From positions 6,416,264-6,480,263 of the forward strand of contig JAQFVV010012434.1 of assembly GCA_028023455.1 (NCBI GenBank): DNA of 64,000 bases. Direction: 5' to 3'. This document shows, piece by piece, positions 35,906 to 49,282 of the stretch. The position numbers and the translations under genes were made by a program. The notes under the pieces were generated by a model. That model saw only the letters and a list, made by a program, of their open reading frames with translations. It ran no database searches and had not been told where the DNA came from. The stretch comes from Epiperipatus broadwayi. Taxonomy: Eukaryota > Onychophora > Udeonychophora > Euonychophora > Peripatidae. Positions within the stretch are counted from its first letter, which is position 1. Every line of letters begins with the position of its first letter.

Positions 35906-37957
35906 CATTATGCTGTATTTATCTAATTTTTTTGAGATTGTTAAATATTAACTAGTGTTATAACAATTTTTACAGATTTATTTATTGTAGTTAACTGACA
36001 AAAAGCTGGAGATTAATCATTAAATGGATGAAGAGATGTATTGCCAAATTATACAATGGTTTTAGCCATCTAGCTATAATTTAAAAAATGATTGACTATA
36101 AGGATATAACCAAGTTTACAATAAGTTTGATTATTGGGTTAACAACCATGGCAAGGCAAAATTAGAATAGATAATAAAGATAATGCTATTGTTATGACAG
36201 CTTTTATAGTTGAGATCCAAATATTATAAAATATGCTAGTAGGATAATTTATAATTGAGAGTTTACTGATTCCAAATAATTTTTTAATGGTAATGTTATT
36301 CTAAATATGATTAATTGAAACATGTGTTTAGATTACAATGCATTATAATTTATTCTTATCATTTCTATTTTTTAAATCTGTGAAACTGACATCAGTTTTT
36401 CTTCATTTCTGAATTTTTTCAGATATATTTTTAAATTTGATTTTTATATTCTTTCTAAATCCAAATTGTTTATTAAATAATTGATCATTCTTAATCATAA
36501 TTTTTTTTTCATCTTCTAATAATATTTTTTTTATATATAATTTATTTTCATTTATTATCATTTTTTGTCATAATACTTTTCTTTATCTAAGAAAAGTAGA
36601 ATTCATTGGAAAATATTATTGGTCTCAAGTCTGTATTATCAATTATATAGATTAACTTATTTCTTCATTTTATTTTGTCTTTTATTTTTAACACTTTGTG
36701 GAATTTAAGTTTTACTGAGATTGTCAAAGGATCTATTAATTTACTGATCACTGGACGAAGAGAACAATTACTGCTATCAAAGACAAATTAAATATAATCT
36801 AAAAGAGTCATGTGACACTTTAGCTTTAATAGGTAATATACTAGCTTTTTTATTAAACTTTTACTTTCTGAAAACCATTTTCATAGCAGATGTTTTGATG
36901 CCTACTTTTTTTTATCATTTCAAAATTATATTTTATGTGAATATGCATTTGTTTTTTTTTATAAGATCAACTTTGTATGGTTACTATTTTTTTGCCCTAT
37001 ATTTGCTTCCTAAATTATATTACTATGTTCTTAATATATTTTAATTATAATTATAAATATTATATAAAACTACAATATACAAGAAGCTACCTTTAATCTT
37101 CTAAAGAATAATATAATCTCTGATCTTCAAAATATTGCAAATCTGGAGAGAAATTTTTAGTGATAAATGAGATAAGAGAAGAAATGTGAAATCAGAAGTA
37201 AAACAAAAAGTGATTGAGAAAATAATAATAGATTTATTAGTTAGAATATGTGGAGATAAATTAGTATATATATATATATATGAGTATATTTTCTGAAATG
37301 TTCAAAGGAGATTGATAGGCCTAGTGAGATAGTAGGAGTTATGGGAACAAATAATTTATAAACTGAATGTTCTTAAATGTTATATGTATATGCTTAATAG
37401 GAATGAATAAATTATTATAGGATTGCTATAATAAGATTTTTATTGAGGTTCAATAATAAATACTTATTGGTTAGTATATTATCAATTACCGTAATGCAGC
37501 AAATGGGTCTTTATGATCCTGATTAATAAAATAGAACAGTTTATTTATGTGAGAACTGAACTTTATTGTCTGTTTACATGATATATACTAATGCACATTG
37601 CTTAATTAAAAATGATGGCAGTTTTAGCACATATGTTTAGAACAAGAATCTTGTAAAACAACACTGTCTGATAAGAATTAAACAAAATTAAATCAGACAA
37701 ACTAGTGTTTGTATCGGAAAATTTTTGGATAATGTGTAAAGAATGAATAATATATATATCATTTATATGAATAGTGTGTTGTACAACACACAAATTGATT
37801 TGAATTAAGAAAGTAATTTCTATCTAATCACTTCTGGTAAAATGAAAATAAATTAATATTTCAGGGAATAGAAAGGTCTTGAGGAAAGATTGTTTTGATA
37901 TTCATTTTTAAGCATATGTTTCTAATATTTGTATTGTTTTGTGCTGTACATTTTCAG
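35906..37957. other. AT-rich intron of the plus-strand gene
   Basis: TA microsatellite at 37265-37281. No exon or element boundary recognised. Confidence 0.5.
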
Positions 37958-38017
37958 GATTTGGAAAATTACAGGAAGTTAATTTGTCAAATGTTAAAAT
38001 TTACTACAATTACAAGT

Positions 38018-38248
38018 AATGTTTACTGAGGCTATAATCTCGACAATATGCGTATAAAATGCGATAGTAGGGACCTCTACAGGTGTTTTAACCACAAGCT
38101 TACGCTCTGTAAGAAAAGAGGGGCGTAAGCTTGTGGTTAAAACACCTGCAGAGGTCCCTACTATCGAATTTTATATGCATATTGTCGAGGTTATAGCCTC
38201 AGTAAATATTACTTACGTAATCAATGTGCGTTTAATAAATTTATAATT
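38018..38248. mobile_element. 231-bp hairpin element with 12-bp target duplication
   Basis: Near-perfect inverted arms of about 90 bp (to 38105, and 38123-38211) surround a 17-bp loop; the right side carries an extra AT-rich tail to 38248. The direct repeat ACAATTACAAGT (38006-38017 and 38249-38260) marks the target. Arm sequence includes GTAGGGACCTCT and CCACAAGCTTACGC. Duplication length and the unpaired tail resemble the other Penelope-type insertions in this window more than a DNA transposon. Confidence 0.7.
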
Positions 38249-38260
38249 ACAATTACAAGT

Positions 38261-39164
38261 GTAAATTGGATATATTGTTAATAATTAATTATACATGTAT
38301 ACAAAGTGTAATTGAAAGTTAAAAATAACATTCTAAATAAAGAAAAGTGTTTAGATTTTTTTTAATAAAGAAGAAGATTAAGAAATTAAAATATTAGCAC
38401 TGGAATGTTTTCAAAGCATGCATAGTTTAAGAAAATCGGAAAATGTTTTTAAAAGGGATATTTACAGATTTTTTAAAATTTATTACTATTGCTGTTTTCA
38501 AGCATGTTATATGCATTCTAAGAAAAGTTGAAAAAGAGAGGCATGGTAATTTATATCAGAAGGGATATTACAATACTAGTAACTGCCAAGAAAGAAAGAA
38601 CCAATAGGAGTTACTGAAAAATTATAATGGGAAAACACATAATTGAAATTACATTTTTTTTTAATGCTAAGAATGATTTTAGCCTGTTGATATAGTAATT
38701 GCTTGTATGAATTGGGAATGCCCTTTTTGCAACTGTAGATTTTTTCTTAACCATGGAACTTTGGATGTATGAGAACTCTCCTGATGAAAATTTTCAAAAA
38801 CACATAAAGCATCTTTTGAGTTGTGAACTAACTTGTATATTGAAAGGGCAAGCATCTTTGCTGAAAATTAATGTGAGAGTACTCATAGAAGATATACCTT
38901 GATAAAAAACACATTACTTGAAACATTAAAAGAGCATTCAGATCTACTTATATATATATAGTATGTTGAAGCGGTTAATCTGAGAGTCAGATTGCGCTTC
39001 ACAGCTCCATCCAATCTTCCTCCACCAAACCAAATTCAAACTCATCTGCTACGCTAATATACACACTTATCTCACTAAATTTCTTTCTTTTTTCTCTAAA
39101 AAATAATCTTGACAGGGATATCTTACATAAGTAAATAAATAAATAGTAATATTAATATAATCAA
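38261..39164. other. AT-rich intron sequence
   Basis: TA repeat at 38949-38960, then a slightly GC-richer patch 38975-39060 without an open frame. Confidence 0.5.
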
Positions 39165-40627
39165 TATAGGTTCTAGTAAACTATTAACTGTGCAGCCTTT
39201 GGTAGCGCTGTTTCTAGTTAAAAACAGAGCGTTATAACATTACTGGGCCGCTAGATTTTTTGTTATGTAATAGATCTTATTTTAACATACGGCTGCAATT
39301 TTTTTTTTTTTTAATATTTAATATATTGTTGTTGTTTGTTTTGGACATAATTATTATTATTATTTTAATATGTAATATATTGTTGTTGTTTGTTTTGGAC
39401 ATAATTATTTTGTTGGTTTTCATTTGATAAATTTAAAACTATAAAGGAGATTTTGACCTTTTTTTTTTGGATCTCAAAAGTACATAATTTTTGACATACG
39501 CCTTTATTTGGGGGGGGGGGGATTTCCATTCTAAATCTACTGTTTCTTTTTTACATACGTCTTTTATTTTTTGGTTTTGGATTCGATACATTTCAAAGTA
39601 ATAAGGGACAGTTTTAACTTTTTCAATAAAACGTCCGGTATTTTTATTCTTTTTTAACAACAAAAATTAAACTCGGGTTCATTTTTAAAATCTACTTAAC
39701 GTGCTGTTTATTGATTTAAAACAACAACAACAAAAAACCTCTTTTTGCTTCTAAACGGAACGAATAGGTATGTCAAAAGAAGAAGTATTTTTTTTTTTTT
39801 TTTAAAAAAAATCAATCAATCAAGAGATGTCCAACAAACTATGCCGCCCCTTTTTAACACTGTCATTCTGGGTGTTAATTACATGATTTACAGATAAAAA
39901 TAATCGCAAACAATACACAAATTCTTTCCAGAAAATAAATTTATTAACCACATATGACTGAACTAAATCAACTGTAATGAATGGCAGGATGTTTTGGGCT
40001 TGAAAAAATGCAACTGCCTCACTTTCTCTGTTTGGGACATCCCACAAATATAATAACGTGGTAGACATTTTGTTCTTCTTTTTCAACTCTCGTCCGAGTC
40101 ACGACAGAAACGGTATTTTTCCGCAAACAACTCCAATCGTCTGCCAGAGAGCTTGAGAAATTTTACTTTGTCTTTTTTGACCCCCAAAAAAGCCAAAATT
40201 AGCCAAAAAAAAAAATTTTGACAAATATCAATAATACGCTGAAAATTACTAGTACGCAAAAATCTTTCAGTTGGGAAATACAGAAAATCATAAACATCAA
40301 CAAATAAACACTTGAAAAAGAAGACAATGCTCACACTCTCATCTTAAATTCTAGTGACGTTACAAATTCTGTCAATATGCATAGGAATTCAACCCGCAAT
40401 GAAATCAACGGCAAACTATACGATCATAGTATTGTTAGTAGACGTAGTGTTATTGATACGCGGAAGTAATTGGCCGCATATTATAACTACTACATACGAT
40501 CTACTCGTATATTAATGATCACTCGTTTATTAGCCATAGGTTCGGCCGCGAAAGCGGTATAATTCTGTGTTTTTACCACAGAAACAGCGCCAACACAGGC
40601 TGCACAGTGAATAGTTTACTAGTACCA
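39165..40627 (-). mobile_element. Probable Merlin/ISXO2-type DNA transposon remnant, 9-bp duplication
   Basis: A perfect 9-bp direct repeat TATAATCAA (39156-39164; 40628-40636) flanks inverted ends of about 85 bp that share CTAGTAAACTATT and CTGTGCAGCCT, then GCGCTGTTTCT. Duplications of 8-9 bp are the rule for Merlin. On the minus strand, fragments at 40334-39439 include MSTTLLYLWDVPNRESEAVA, which I associate with the N-terminus of ISXO2/IS1595-like proteins in animals. The catalytic region is not recognisable. A Mutator-type origin, also 9 bp, cannot be excluded. Confidence 0.65.
39820..40086 (-). pseudogene. Transposase N-terminal fragment (ISXO2/Merlin-like?)
   Basis: 88 open codons starting near KKKNKMSTTLLYLWDVPNRE. 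The segment through AFFQAQNILP looks like the start of the zinc-ribbon-bearing ISXO2-like transposase family. The following cysteine-rich zinc ribbon is not preserved. Adjacent minus-strand open pieces (40083-40334 and 39439-39663) do not join in frame. Confidence 0.45.
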
Positions 40628-40636
40628 TATAATCAA

Positions 40637-42575
40637 GAGTCATATGTGTGTAAATAACATGTATATATAATAGGTGATAGGAGATTATATATATAAAATA
40701 ATAATTATTTCAATGTATTGTGTATTATATTTTATATTTAGAATATATTTAAAATATTATTTATTTTTCTGTAATGGCAGTCAGAAAGGCTGATACAATC
40801 CTGTCTAATGTTCTCTAATGCAATTAAAGTAATTAGTACAAAAATCCATTAATAAAATTGGAAAATTTGTATAATTTTAGAAATATAACATAGTACCCAC
40901 TAATGGAAAATTTATCCATTTTAAAGTTGGTTTTAAAATCTAAGATTAGATTTTAAAACAATCCATCGAGAAATTATTGGCCGGTTTGTATTGCGTTTCT
41001 GACTAACCAAAACAAAAGCAGTCATCCGGTTTGCAATTACATAGATTAATGGTATGTAAATTGCCTCAGATTATTACAACTAAAAGCATACCATCAAATT
41101 TAATAAAAGTATAAATAGGGCAAATTACTAATAATTATAAGACAGAATCTGGAAAAAGCTGATTAAAGTCAATGAAAGAAAAATTAATTGGAGAAAGACT
41201 TCTACTTATGGAAACAAAATTTTCAATATTAATATAATGTATCAAAAAGTAGGTCAATCTCACTATGATGATACTAACTATAGAACATTTTTATTTATCA
41301 TAAGTTTAACATATATATTTTATAATAAACGATTTTATCTATTATGGATAAAAAGCCAAAAAATAATTGTTTTTTCAACCACAAACCCCAATTGTGATGG
41401 AAGAAATAATTATTTTTTTGACTTTTTAGTCTGCAATAAATAAAAGCTTTTATTGTAAAATATTTTATTTTTTATAATTATTTTTATTTAAAACAAAGAG
41501 TAAAAATGTTAACATTTTAAAGGACATTCATGGCCAATTAAAAATTGATTTGAATATTACTTTTTTTTATGAAAGAAGCTTTTTTAAAAAAGAGATTTTA
41601 TAATTAAGAAAAAATTGAAGTTTCATCTATTTTAAAAGAAGAAACTTTTACAATCAATTGAAAGTAAGATTTTTTTTTTCTGTTTAAATGTTCATTAACT
41701 TTTAAATATAACCTTTTTAAAAATAAAAGCATTAAAAAATATATCATCCTCATCTGAAAACTTACTGAACTGATATCAACTATGTTCGAATTTTTGTCTG
41801 TTAATCCTTCTACAGTACTGAGGGTCACTTTAAAATATATCATTGTCATATTACATTCCATTGATTTATAAAGTGTATAAAATTTAAAGCTAATCTATTT
41901 AATAGAAATATATTAAATCTTAATTTCAAAATTTATACCAAACAAATCAGCAGCAAACATCAGAGTTTCTAATTTAAATAAAAGTATTTTAAAAACATTT
42001 TTAAATTGAGAGTATTCAAAATTATTAAATACAGTATATAGAATTTTTTATTTATTTAATGATTTTTTATTATGTAAAATATTATCTTACTAAATTAATT
42101 TTGTAAAAATAAAAATATCATAACATATCTCAATTTAGAAATTTTTTTTTAGAGTAAACAAAGTGATCAATCAATAGATAGTGTTATCATATTGAAAACA
42201 AACTATTTTATGGTAATCATAAATGACATATAATGTATTTATAATTTATTTAGATATCTTTAAAAAGTTTTTATTTAAAATTACTTGATTTTAGAGATAT
42301 ATATTACATAACATTTTTTTTAATGCCAGTTAAAAATAAATATCACATGATTAAAAAAAGAAAACAGTTAAAATGCTAATATTGTATATTAAATTTATGG
42401 ATAAGCAACACATATATTTACATAAAATAATAATATTAGTTTATTCTTTTGTTTTCACACATTACATATAGTCTATTATTTACATAATGAATTTAATAAT
42501 AAAATGATCATAAATTTTTAAATATTTCTAATTGAAACTGAAATAACTACCTCCCTCTGAGTTATGTAATGTCAA
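40637..42575. other. AT-rich intron sequence
   Basis: Nothing recognised. Confidence 0.5.
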
Positions 42576-42718
42576 AAGCAATAATGGTGATAAAATATAT
42601 AAATAACTAATAAACCTTCTCTGATATTATTCATTAAGTGGATAATCTTTAGTCTAATGAATGACTAATAAAAATTATTAATTTATTAGTTATTTATATA
42701 ATATTTTATCGCCATTAT
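42576..42718. repeat. 143-bp inverted-repeat element (MITE-like)
   Basis: Arms of about 37 bp sharing GATAAAATATATAAATAAC and ACTAATAAA return inverted at the right end (TTTATTAGTTATTTATATAA). No clear target duplication. Confidence 0.5.
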
Positions 42719-45054
42719 AATTTATCATTTTTATTTATTATTTTTATTACAATATTTATTCCATAATGGACATTTTATTTTATTTACTATTACATACATA
42801 TATAAAATTCTGTTTATTTTGTATTTCTTTCTTAATATAAGATTAATTAATATTGCTGCTGCTCCCATATTTTTTTTTTTTTGTTATTGCTCAAAGAAAC
42901 TCCTTTTTTTTTTACAACTCTAAATGTTTTTTAGAGATTCTACTTTCATTTTTTCTGTTATACAGAGGAAAATATATCAATTCTGCAGTCATTATCCTAT
43001 ATGACTTTAAAAAATGTATATATGTAATAACAGTAACAGATGAATCTTCAACAAGATGTAAAAAAAAAAGAGAGATCAGCAATGGGCACAATGCAAATTA
43101 GGATACTGATCGATGACATTGTGGGCATATCCATATTTAACTCCTACTCTCATATTGGATTTTATAATGAACTCATTTAGTATACAGAGCATGAAATAAA
43201 ATCAGAATTGACCCAGATTAGCATATTCCAGAAGAATGCAAAACATGAGGTGAAAAGGAATGATTCTAGGAGACAATACTAATGAAACTATAATTTTATT
43301 GTTATTTGAACACAAATAAATTATAAATAAAATAATGTAATAAATAGCAATCGCAACAACAACAAAAATAAATGATGTGAATATTGTCCTTACATCATAT
43401 AACTAAAATTTCTTTAATATTATTTTGACTGTTTTGTAGGAAATAGAAAATTATTTAATGAATTATGGTTAGAGATCTATTTATTACCAGTTATGTTCAT
43501 CAAACATTTATTATTACAATCACTACTCATAGATTTACTTAGCACACATTCTATATTATTGCAATATGATTTACCTATGAATTTTGGTTTTCTATAATCA
43601 ATACTAATGACATTGATTTACTTAAATTTATACACATGAAAAAATTATCCTTTCACTTTTCTATATAATTTCTTCTATCATACTAAATTAAATTGGAATC
43701 ATTTGAAAGTAAATTTCTCTCTACAACCCCATGAATAAATTCACATCAATTCATGAGGACAAAAAATATACTTCTTTTATAATTGTCCTTCATGTCAGAT
43801 ATAAAATAAATAAGATTCCATTTATTTAAACTGTAGCTATTGTGTGCTACTATTACATCATTTATATGATACATAGCTCTTTTGAGGTTTTGTTTGGTAT
43901 CTAAAATAATAGCACATTTCTATTTTCAATTTATATTAGAACTTAGATTGTTCTACTTCTTTTACAGGAGAAAGACACAAAATATCTGCCCTGAGATTAG
44001 CATTCAAAATATACGCAACAATAATAGATAATCATTTTTTTATCAGTTTAAAAATCTGGCTATTTTCAAGGTAGAAGTATAATTTTATTCTTGGAATATT
44101 AAAATATTTCTTTTTCAGATAAGTGTGCTGATTAATATTTGTTTATATACTTATTAAATAAGTGCTTGTTTGAACTATTGGTACACTCCCTATATTAGAT
44201 ACTTGTAAATACAATCTTTTAAAAGCAATGTCATGTTATATATGACTTGTTTTATTGATTATTCTAAGGAATATAAATAAAAAATTATGTGAGCAAATTT
44301 GCATATAAATTGTCATTTATATTAAAATCTTATATATATATATATATTGCTACAAGCGTGAAATTGAGTCTGTTGATTAATCAAAAGTATATTTAAAATG
44401 TTTAATTTACATATTTTCAAAAAAAAAAAGACATAAAACAAGTTAACAAGCTATTAAAAAAGTACAAGTAACCAATTGGTATTTTCTGTAATCTTTATAT
44501 ATATATAAAATACCACATGTTCTTTTATTTAACTTTCTTCAAATCTGAAGTATTTCGTTTTTGCAATGACTTTAATGGATCCAAAAGATAATTTTAATTT
44601 GTCACTTTTTAAATAAAATATAGATAAAGAATTCAATTTCTTTTGTTTTAGGTTACAGTAGTTACCAAAAAAATTATTTAAACTTTTCTACTCTAATAAC
44701 TTTTGACATTGGAACAATTTTTTTTAAAAAATGTATAAACGATCTTAAACATCAACATTTTTTCTTTTGAATGAAAATTAATATGGCTTTCAAAAATATT
44801 TATTATTTCTCTAATTGCTATATTTATTTATTATTATCATTATTAACAATTTTATTAATGAGGAAGTCAATAGGACTGGTAATGCCAATGTAGTAGTTTT
44901 AGTTGAAACTTTTAATATGTGATAAATGGTAATGGGTAAAAAATCTGTTACTGGTTTGATCAAATCAGGTATTTCAAATGTTAATGAAGAATGCAGTTCA
45001 TTCATTGACTGCTCTCATTCATCTGTATTGTAATATTTAATGGATTGTTTTTGT
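42719..45054. other. AT-rich intron sequence
   Basis: TA microsatellite at 44332-44347. The 82-codon frame at 42853-43101 is poly-T driven and not convincing. Confidence 0.5.
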
Positions 45055-47234
45055 AATAATTTACATTGTTTTTACCAAAATGTCAGGGGCCTTAGTATAA
45101 AGATCAACTGAATTTAAAGAATGTTTATTAACAGTGTATTATGATAATTTTTCTAACTGAATTATGATTGAATCATGAATATCAAAATGAATCTTTATTT
45201 GATGATAGATGTATGGTAATTCATAATGATAAATCATTACCTAATTTACTATGAAGTGGTGTTTTAATTACATTAAAGAAAAATATTGATTTTAAAAAGT
45301 TGTGCTATTTAGAGTCAAATAATGAGTGCATATGGATTGAAATTTTTACTAAAAAATAATGTGAAGTATTTTGTATGAATTAGGTATATAAGGCCTGAAA
45401 TATTCTTTGATCAATTTGATAAAGTCTTAAATGTATTGAATCATTATTGTTGAATTTGTATAATTGTTGTTTAAGTTTAAATATTTCTTTCAATATATGT
45501 AGTAAGTTTTTATAAATAAATAGCTTTATGAATTGTATGAATCTGAATTAGAACAATTACTACGTGAATAGTTTAAATAAAGTTCTTAATCTTATATTAT
45601 TTACTTTTAGGAATATTAGTTTGTGAGAGTACTCCAATTGCAAAGTCTGATATGCTTCATCTCCCTCTTGAATTATATGTTCCTATTTTGAATGAAAAAC
45701 ATTTCCCTTTATTAACAGTTAGAGATTTTAAAAAGGGAGACTGTTTCTGTCTATATTTAGAATTAGCTGGTACTTCTTGGAATAAAATATATGTGTTTGA
45801 ATCCAGATACTATAGTTGTGAAATTTGATGAAATAATTAATGTAGTAATAACTAAATTTATTTCTTTGAAAGTGAATGGAGTGAATAATTTTCTTCATGG
45901 TTTTCTAATAAACTTATAAAAACAATTAAGGCTAAAAATAAATATTTTCGATTTAAATCAACAAATTCTTTATTATATTATGTTTTTTGAATATTCGATC
46001 TATTGCCAGACCTAGACAAAGAGTGGATTTTAACAATTACTTACTAATGATGGAAGGCAATATGTCTACAGATCCCAAAAGTTTTTGGAAATTTATAAAA
46101 ATAAGAAGTCAAATTGTGAATCCTCATTCAGAGTTAATGATGATATGATAACCAACGCTTTGTTAATATCTAATTGCTTTGCTGATTTTTTCCTTCTTGC
46201 AATAATATTTCATCTTCTAATCATTGTATGATTTCTCTGTCTATATTGTCATTAATGATTCTCTCTACCTTATGTAAAATTTAGTCTTCAACAAGTGTTG
46301 TTTGCTTTTAGTAGCTAAAAACTAAATCTTAAATTGGTTTTGATAACATACCTGCATTTATTTATAAAGGTTGCATTGATATTCTAGTTTTTGTACTTTG
46401 TTTTATTTTTAATATTTCTTTCCAAAGAATACTTTTTCTTAATAGATAGAAAATAAACAAGTCATAAAAATATGTTTAAAAATTATAGACTAGTTTCAAT
46501 ATTATCGGTTCCAGCTTAATTATTTGAATTGGTTATATAGGAATCTATTTATACATACTTGAAGAAATTTATTCCAACATTTCAGCATGGGTTTATGAGA
46601 AACAGATCCGTTACTACAAACTTGATGCATTTCACTAAAGTTATATCACATGCTATTGATAATGAAAATCAAGTTGGCAGAATTTTTTTTTTTTTTGATT
46701 TATCTAAGGCATTTGATTACATTTTCCACACTATACTTATTAGTAAGTTAGATTATCTGGGATTAACTAAACTATGAATAAAATGGTTTGCATCTTTTTT
46801 GTTTAAAAGATCACTTATTGTTAAATATTTGGGTTGTGAATCAGATTATTATTTTAATGATTTTAGTATTGCTCAGGAATTTGTTTTGAGACAATTTCTG
46901 TTTTCTATATATACTTTTGACTTAAACTATATCTGATTGTTGCATTTCATGCTTTGCTAATGATATTAAGATTTATAAATATATAATGACATCTAATGAT
47001 TCCAATTATCTATAAAATTATATCAGTAAATTTGGATTACGATGTATAAATAATTGTAAGAATATAAACAAGGATATAATAAAAATGATTACTTTTTCAA
47101 GAAAAACAAATCCTATATTATTTAATCATATATTAAAGGGAAATAATAATTTGAGAATAAATGAATATAAAGATTTGGCTATTGTTTTAGATTCTAAATA
47201 ACTATTCTTAAGTCATGTACAATATTTATTTAAA
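45055..47234 (+). pseudogene. CR1/Jockey-like LINE, 5' part
   Basis: Plus-strand frames with stops recall an endonuclease segment near 45085-45300. A CR1/Jockey-type reverse transcriptase follows: NYR-LVSILSVPA (about 46480), IPTFQHGFMRNRSVTTNLM (46570-46626), DLSKAFDYIFHTILISKLDY (46698-46757), then the region past the palm (KDLAIVLDSK near 47170). Stops such as those in the 46500 and 46930 regions and an F-run near 46683 show decay. The element continues after a 2.6-kb nested insertion at 49834. Confidence 0.75.
46559..46777 (+). pseudogene. Reverse transcriptase fragment of the CR1/Jockey-like LINE
   Basis: 72 open codons carrying QHGFMRNRSVTTNL and the motif A region DLSKAFDYI. A poly-T stretch at 46682-46696 has expanded the phenylalanines just before DLSKAF. 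Part of the longer broken element. Confidence 0.75.
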
Positions 47235-47904
47235 CTGTAATATTAATAAGCCAATAAGCTAATGCACATACACTTTGTAGATGTAACTATATAAATGAAT
47301 ACTCCCACTTTCCAAACACAAGATAAAGTCTTTGGAAAAAGATAGAATGAACCCATCTATCTTTTCGATCCAAACATTTATGTATGGACAAATCTTAAGT
47401 GTTTGGAAATGAGAGCGTGTCGATGTTAATTAATCACTTTAAATTACTTTTTTACAACGTGAATGAGTGTTGCTTGCGAAATTTCTAGAATTTACGATAC
47501 GTCATTTTTATTAAATTAAACATATTGTAACGATACATAAATATGTCGTTACATTAATTTAAAATAAAAACTTACAAGTTCGCAAATAAGAGTAAAAAAC
47601 TAAACGCTAAAATTAAAAATGTTTGTTATACGTATATACATTCGCACAGATGCTAAACTTTAAAAATATTTTTTTCATAAACAAAAAAAAAAAAAGTATC
47701 TGAACGTATTTTTTTTAATAAAAAAATACCAGATTGAAATATAAAAATATTTTAATAAAAAAATAACGTAAGTTAAAGTAAAAACAGGTATTAATTAATT
47801 CCTGTAATCTGTAAATGGAAATGATTGTTTATTAATTATCTAAAAGCTGTGTAATTAAAAAGTCAGATGAAAAGTTAGATAAGAGAAGAAAGAAATTTTA
47901 GCTT

Positions 47905-48000
47905 GACCAATGGAAGCACTAAGCCTTGGCTCGGACCCTAACGAAAGTGATAGACTAGTGACGTTTTGTTCATTGAATCCTTGTGGATAATATAAAAAGG
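47905..48000 (+). promoter_or_regulatory. CCAAT plus TATA promoter-like region in the nested insertion
   Basis: GACCAATGG at 47905-47913 and TATAAAAAGG at 47991-48000 are spaced as in RNA polymerase II core promoters. A start would be expected near 48025. This suggests that the nested element carries its own promoter. Confidence 0.45.
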
Positions 48001-48970
48001 GAAATACAGTTTTTTTCTGACAGTTCCAGCGTTGTGTGTTTGAGAGATGTGGTATGACGCACATACCACACTCTCTATAAAAAAAAAAAAATGAAAAGAC
48101 TGTGATACCTTGAACCAGCTATTGCCATCTCCAGAACATTACCTTCCAACGGAGGCGTCGCGGGAATTGAAAGCAGAGGCCTGGACTCTTCTACCATAAG
48201 CTATATGAAATGAACAATTGTTAAAATCAATTAAGAACTTTCGTCAAGTTTTACAAATTGATAAACAAGCCAACTGAAATGTTAAAACGGACTCTTATCT
48301 GACTTTTGTAAGTTTTTAAATCAAATTAATAATGTTTAATTTTATATGTTTTCCGATTGATAAACATCATTTCCATTTTATTTTATTTTTTCTTATTGTA
48401 AAGATTATTTAAATGTATGAAATTTAAGTTGTTTATAGACGCTTGCATGGATTCGTTGGCGGTTAATTATATTTTGGTTTTCATATTTGATCAAAATATA
48501 TAGACATTCGATAAATAATGATACCTTACGGTGAGTATCTAAAATGTATTTATTCGGATGTCTTTTAAGTTATTGGTGACAACGCAAGTATCTTATGGTG
48601 AATACTATTGGGTTACTTATAAGTTTCCCTCTGCGATTGTCGGTATCAATAATTTTGTATTTTGATCGTTTATGTTTATTTTGAAATGTTTTTGACCGTG
48701 GAATCTATGTAATCGATCTATACCCAACATTTTTAAACAAATCTGTGCGAACGTATTTAAATGTTAAAATTAAGTCGGGCGTGAATGGCTATATAGTTTT
48801 GTAAAGTTGTATTAAGGGAGGGTAATCTTAGGTTATTCATTTCGTAGTTGAATTGGTTCAATGGATTGGATATATTTGTGTAATTAGTAGATGTAGTATG
48901 AGGTCCGCTACGGGCAGGATTATAGATATACGCCACACACCCTCTGTTTGCCTATGGATGGGTTTGTAAG

Positions 48971-49282
48971 TTGGCAGAAGACCGCAGTCCATTCCTATGG
49001 AGTTTTTTGTTTATTGTTCTACTTGCCAACAGATGTCACATTCCTGTTGGTGGAGAGTCAATGTCTTCTCTATTTCTACTTATTGTTCAGATGTACATTC
49101 CTGACAATATAGTATTTTGTGTTGTCGTATCATGCTACATTGAATACATGAATGTATCAGATGGATTGGCGCCAATTTGGTTGCGAAATTTGTTGCCTAA
49201 GGTTAAATCAGGGAAGAATATTTTCTTTTCAAATGCAGATCTATGTAGTCTATTCATACTTGACTATCTAAATAATAATTAA
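48971..49282 (+). CDS. Unrecognised open frame in the nested insertion
   Basis: 103 open codons, beginning at TTG, not ATG. The first ATG inside (MSSLFLLIVQMYIPDN) is near 49061. It is rich in hydrophobic residues in its first two thirds. No domain or catalytic motif is recognised. It is slightly GC-richer than the LINE around it. It may be non-coding. Confidence 0.2.
   Translation: MAEDRSPFLWSFLFIVLLANRCHIPVGGESMSSLFLLIVQMYIPDNIVFCVVVSCYIEYMNVSDGLAPIWLRNLLPKVKSGKNIFFSNADLCSLFILDYLNNN

Noticed and set aside
42853-43101. 82-codon plus-strand frame
   Set aside because: Runs of F from poly-T and no motif; treated as chance.
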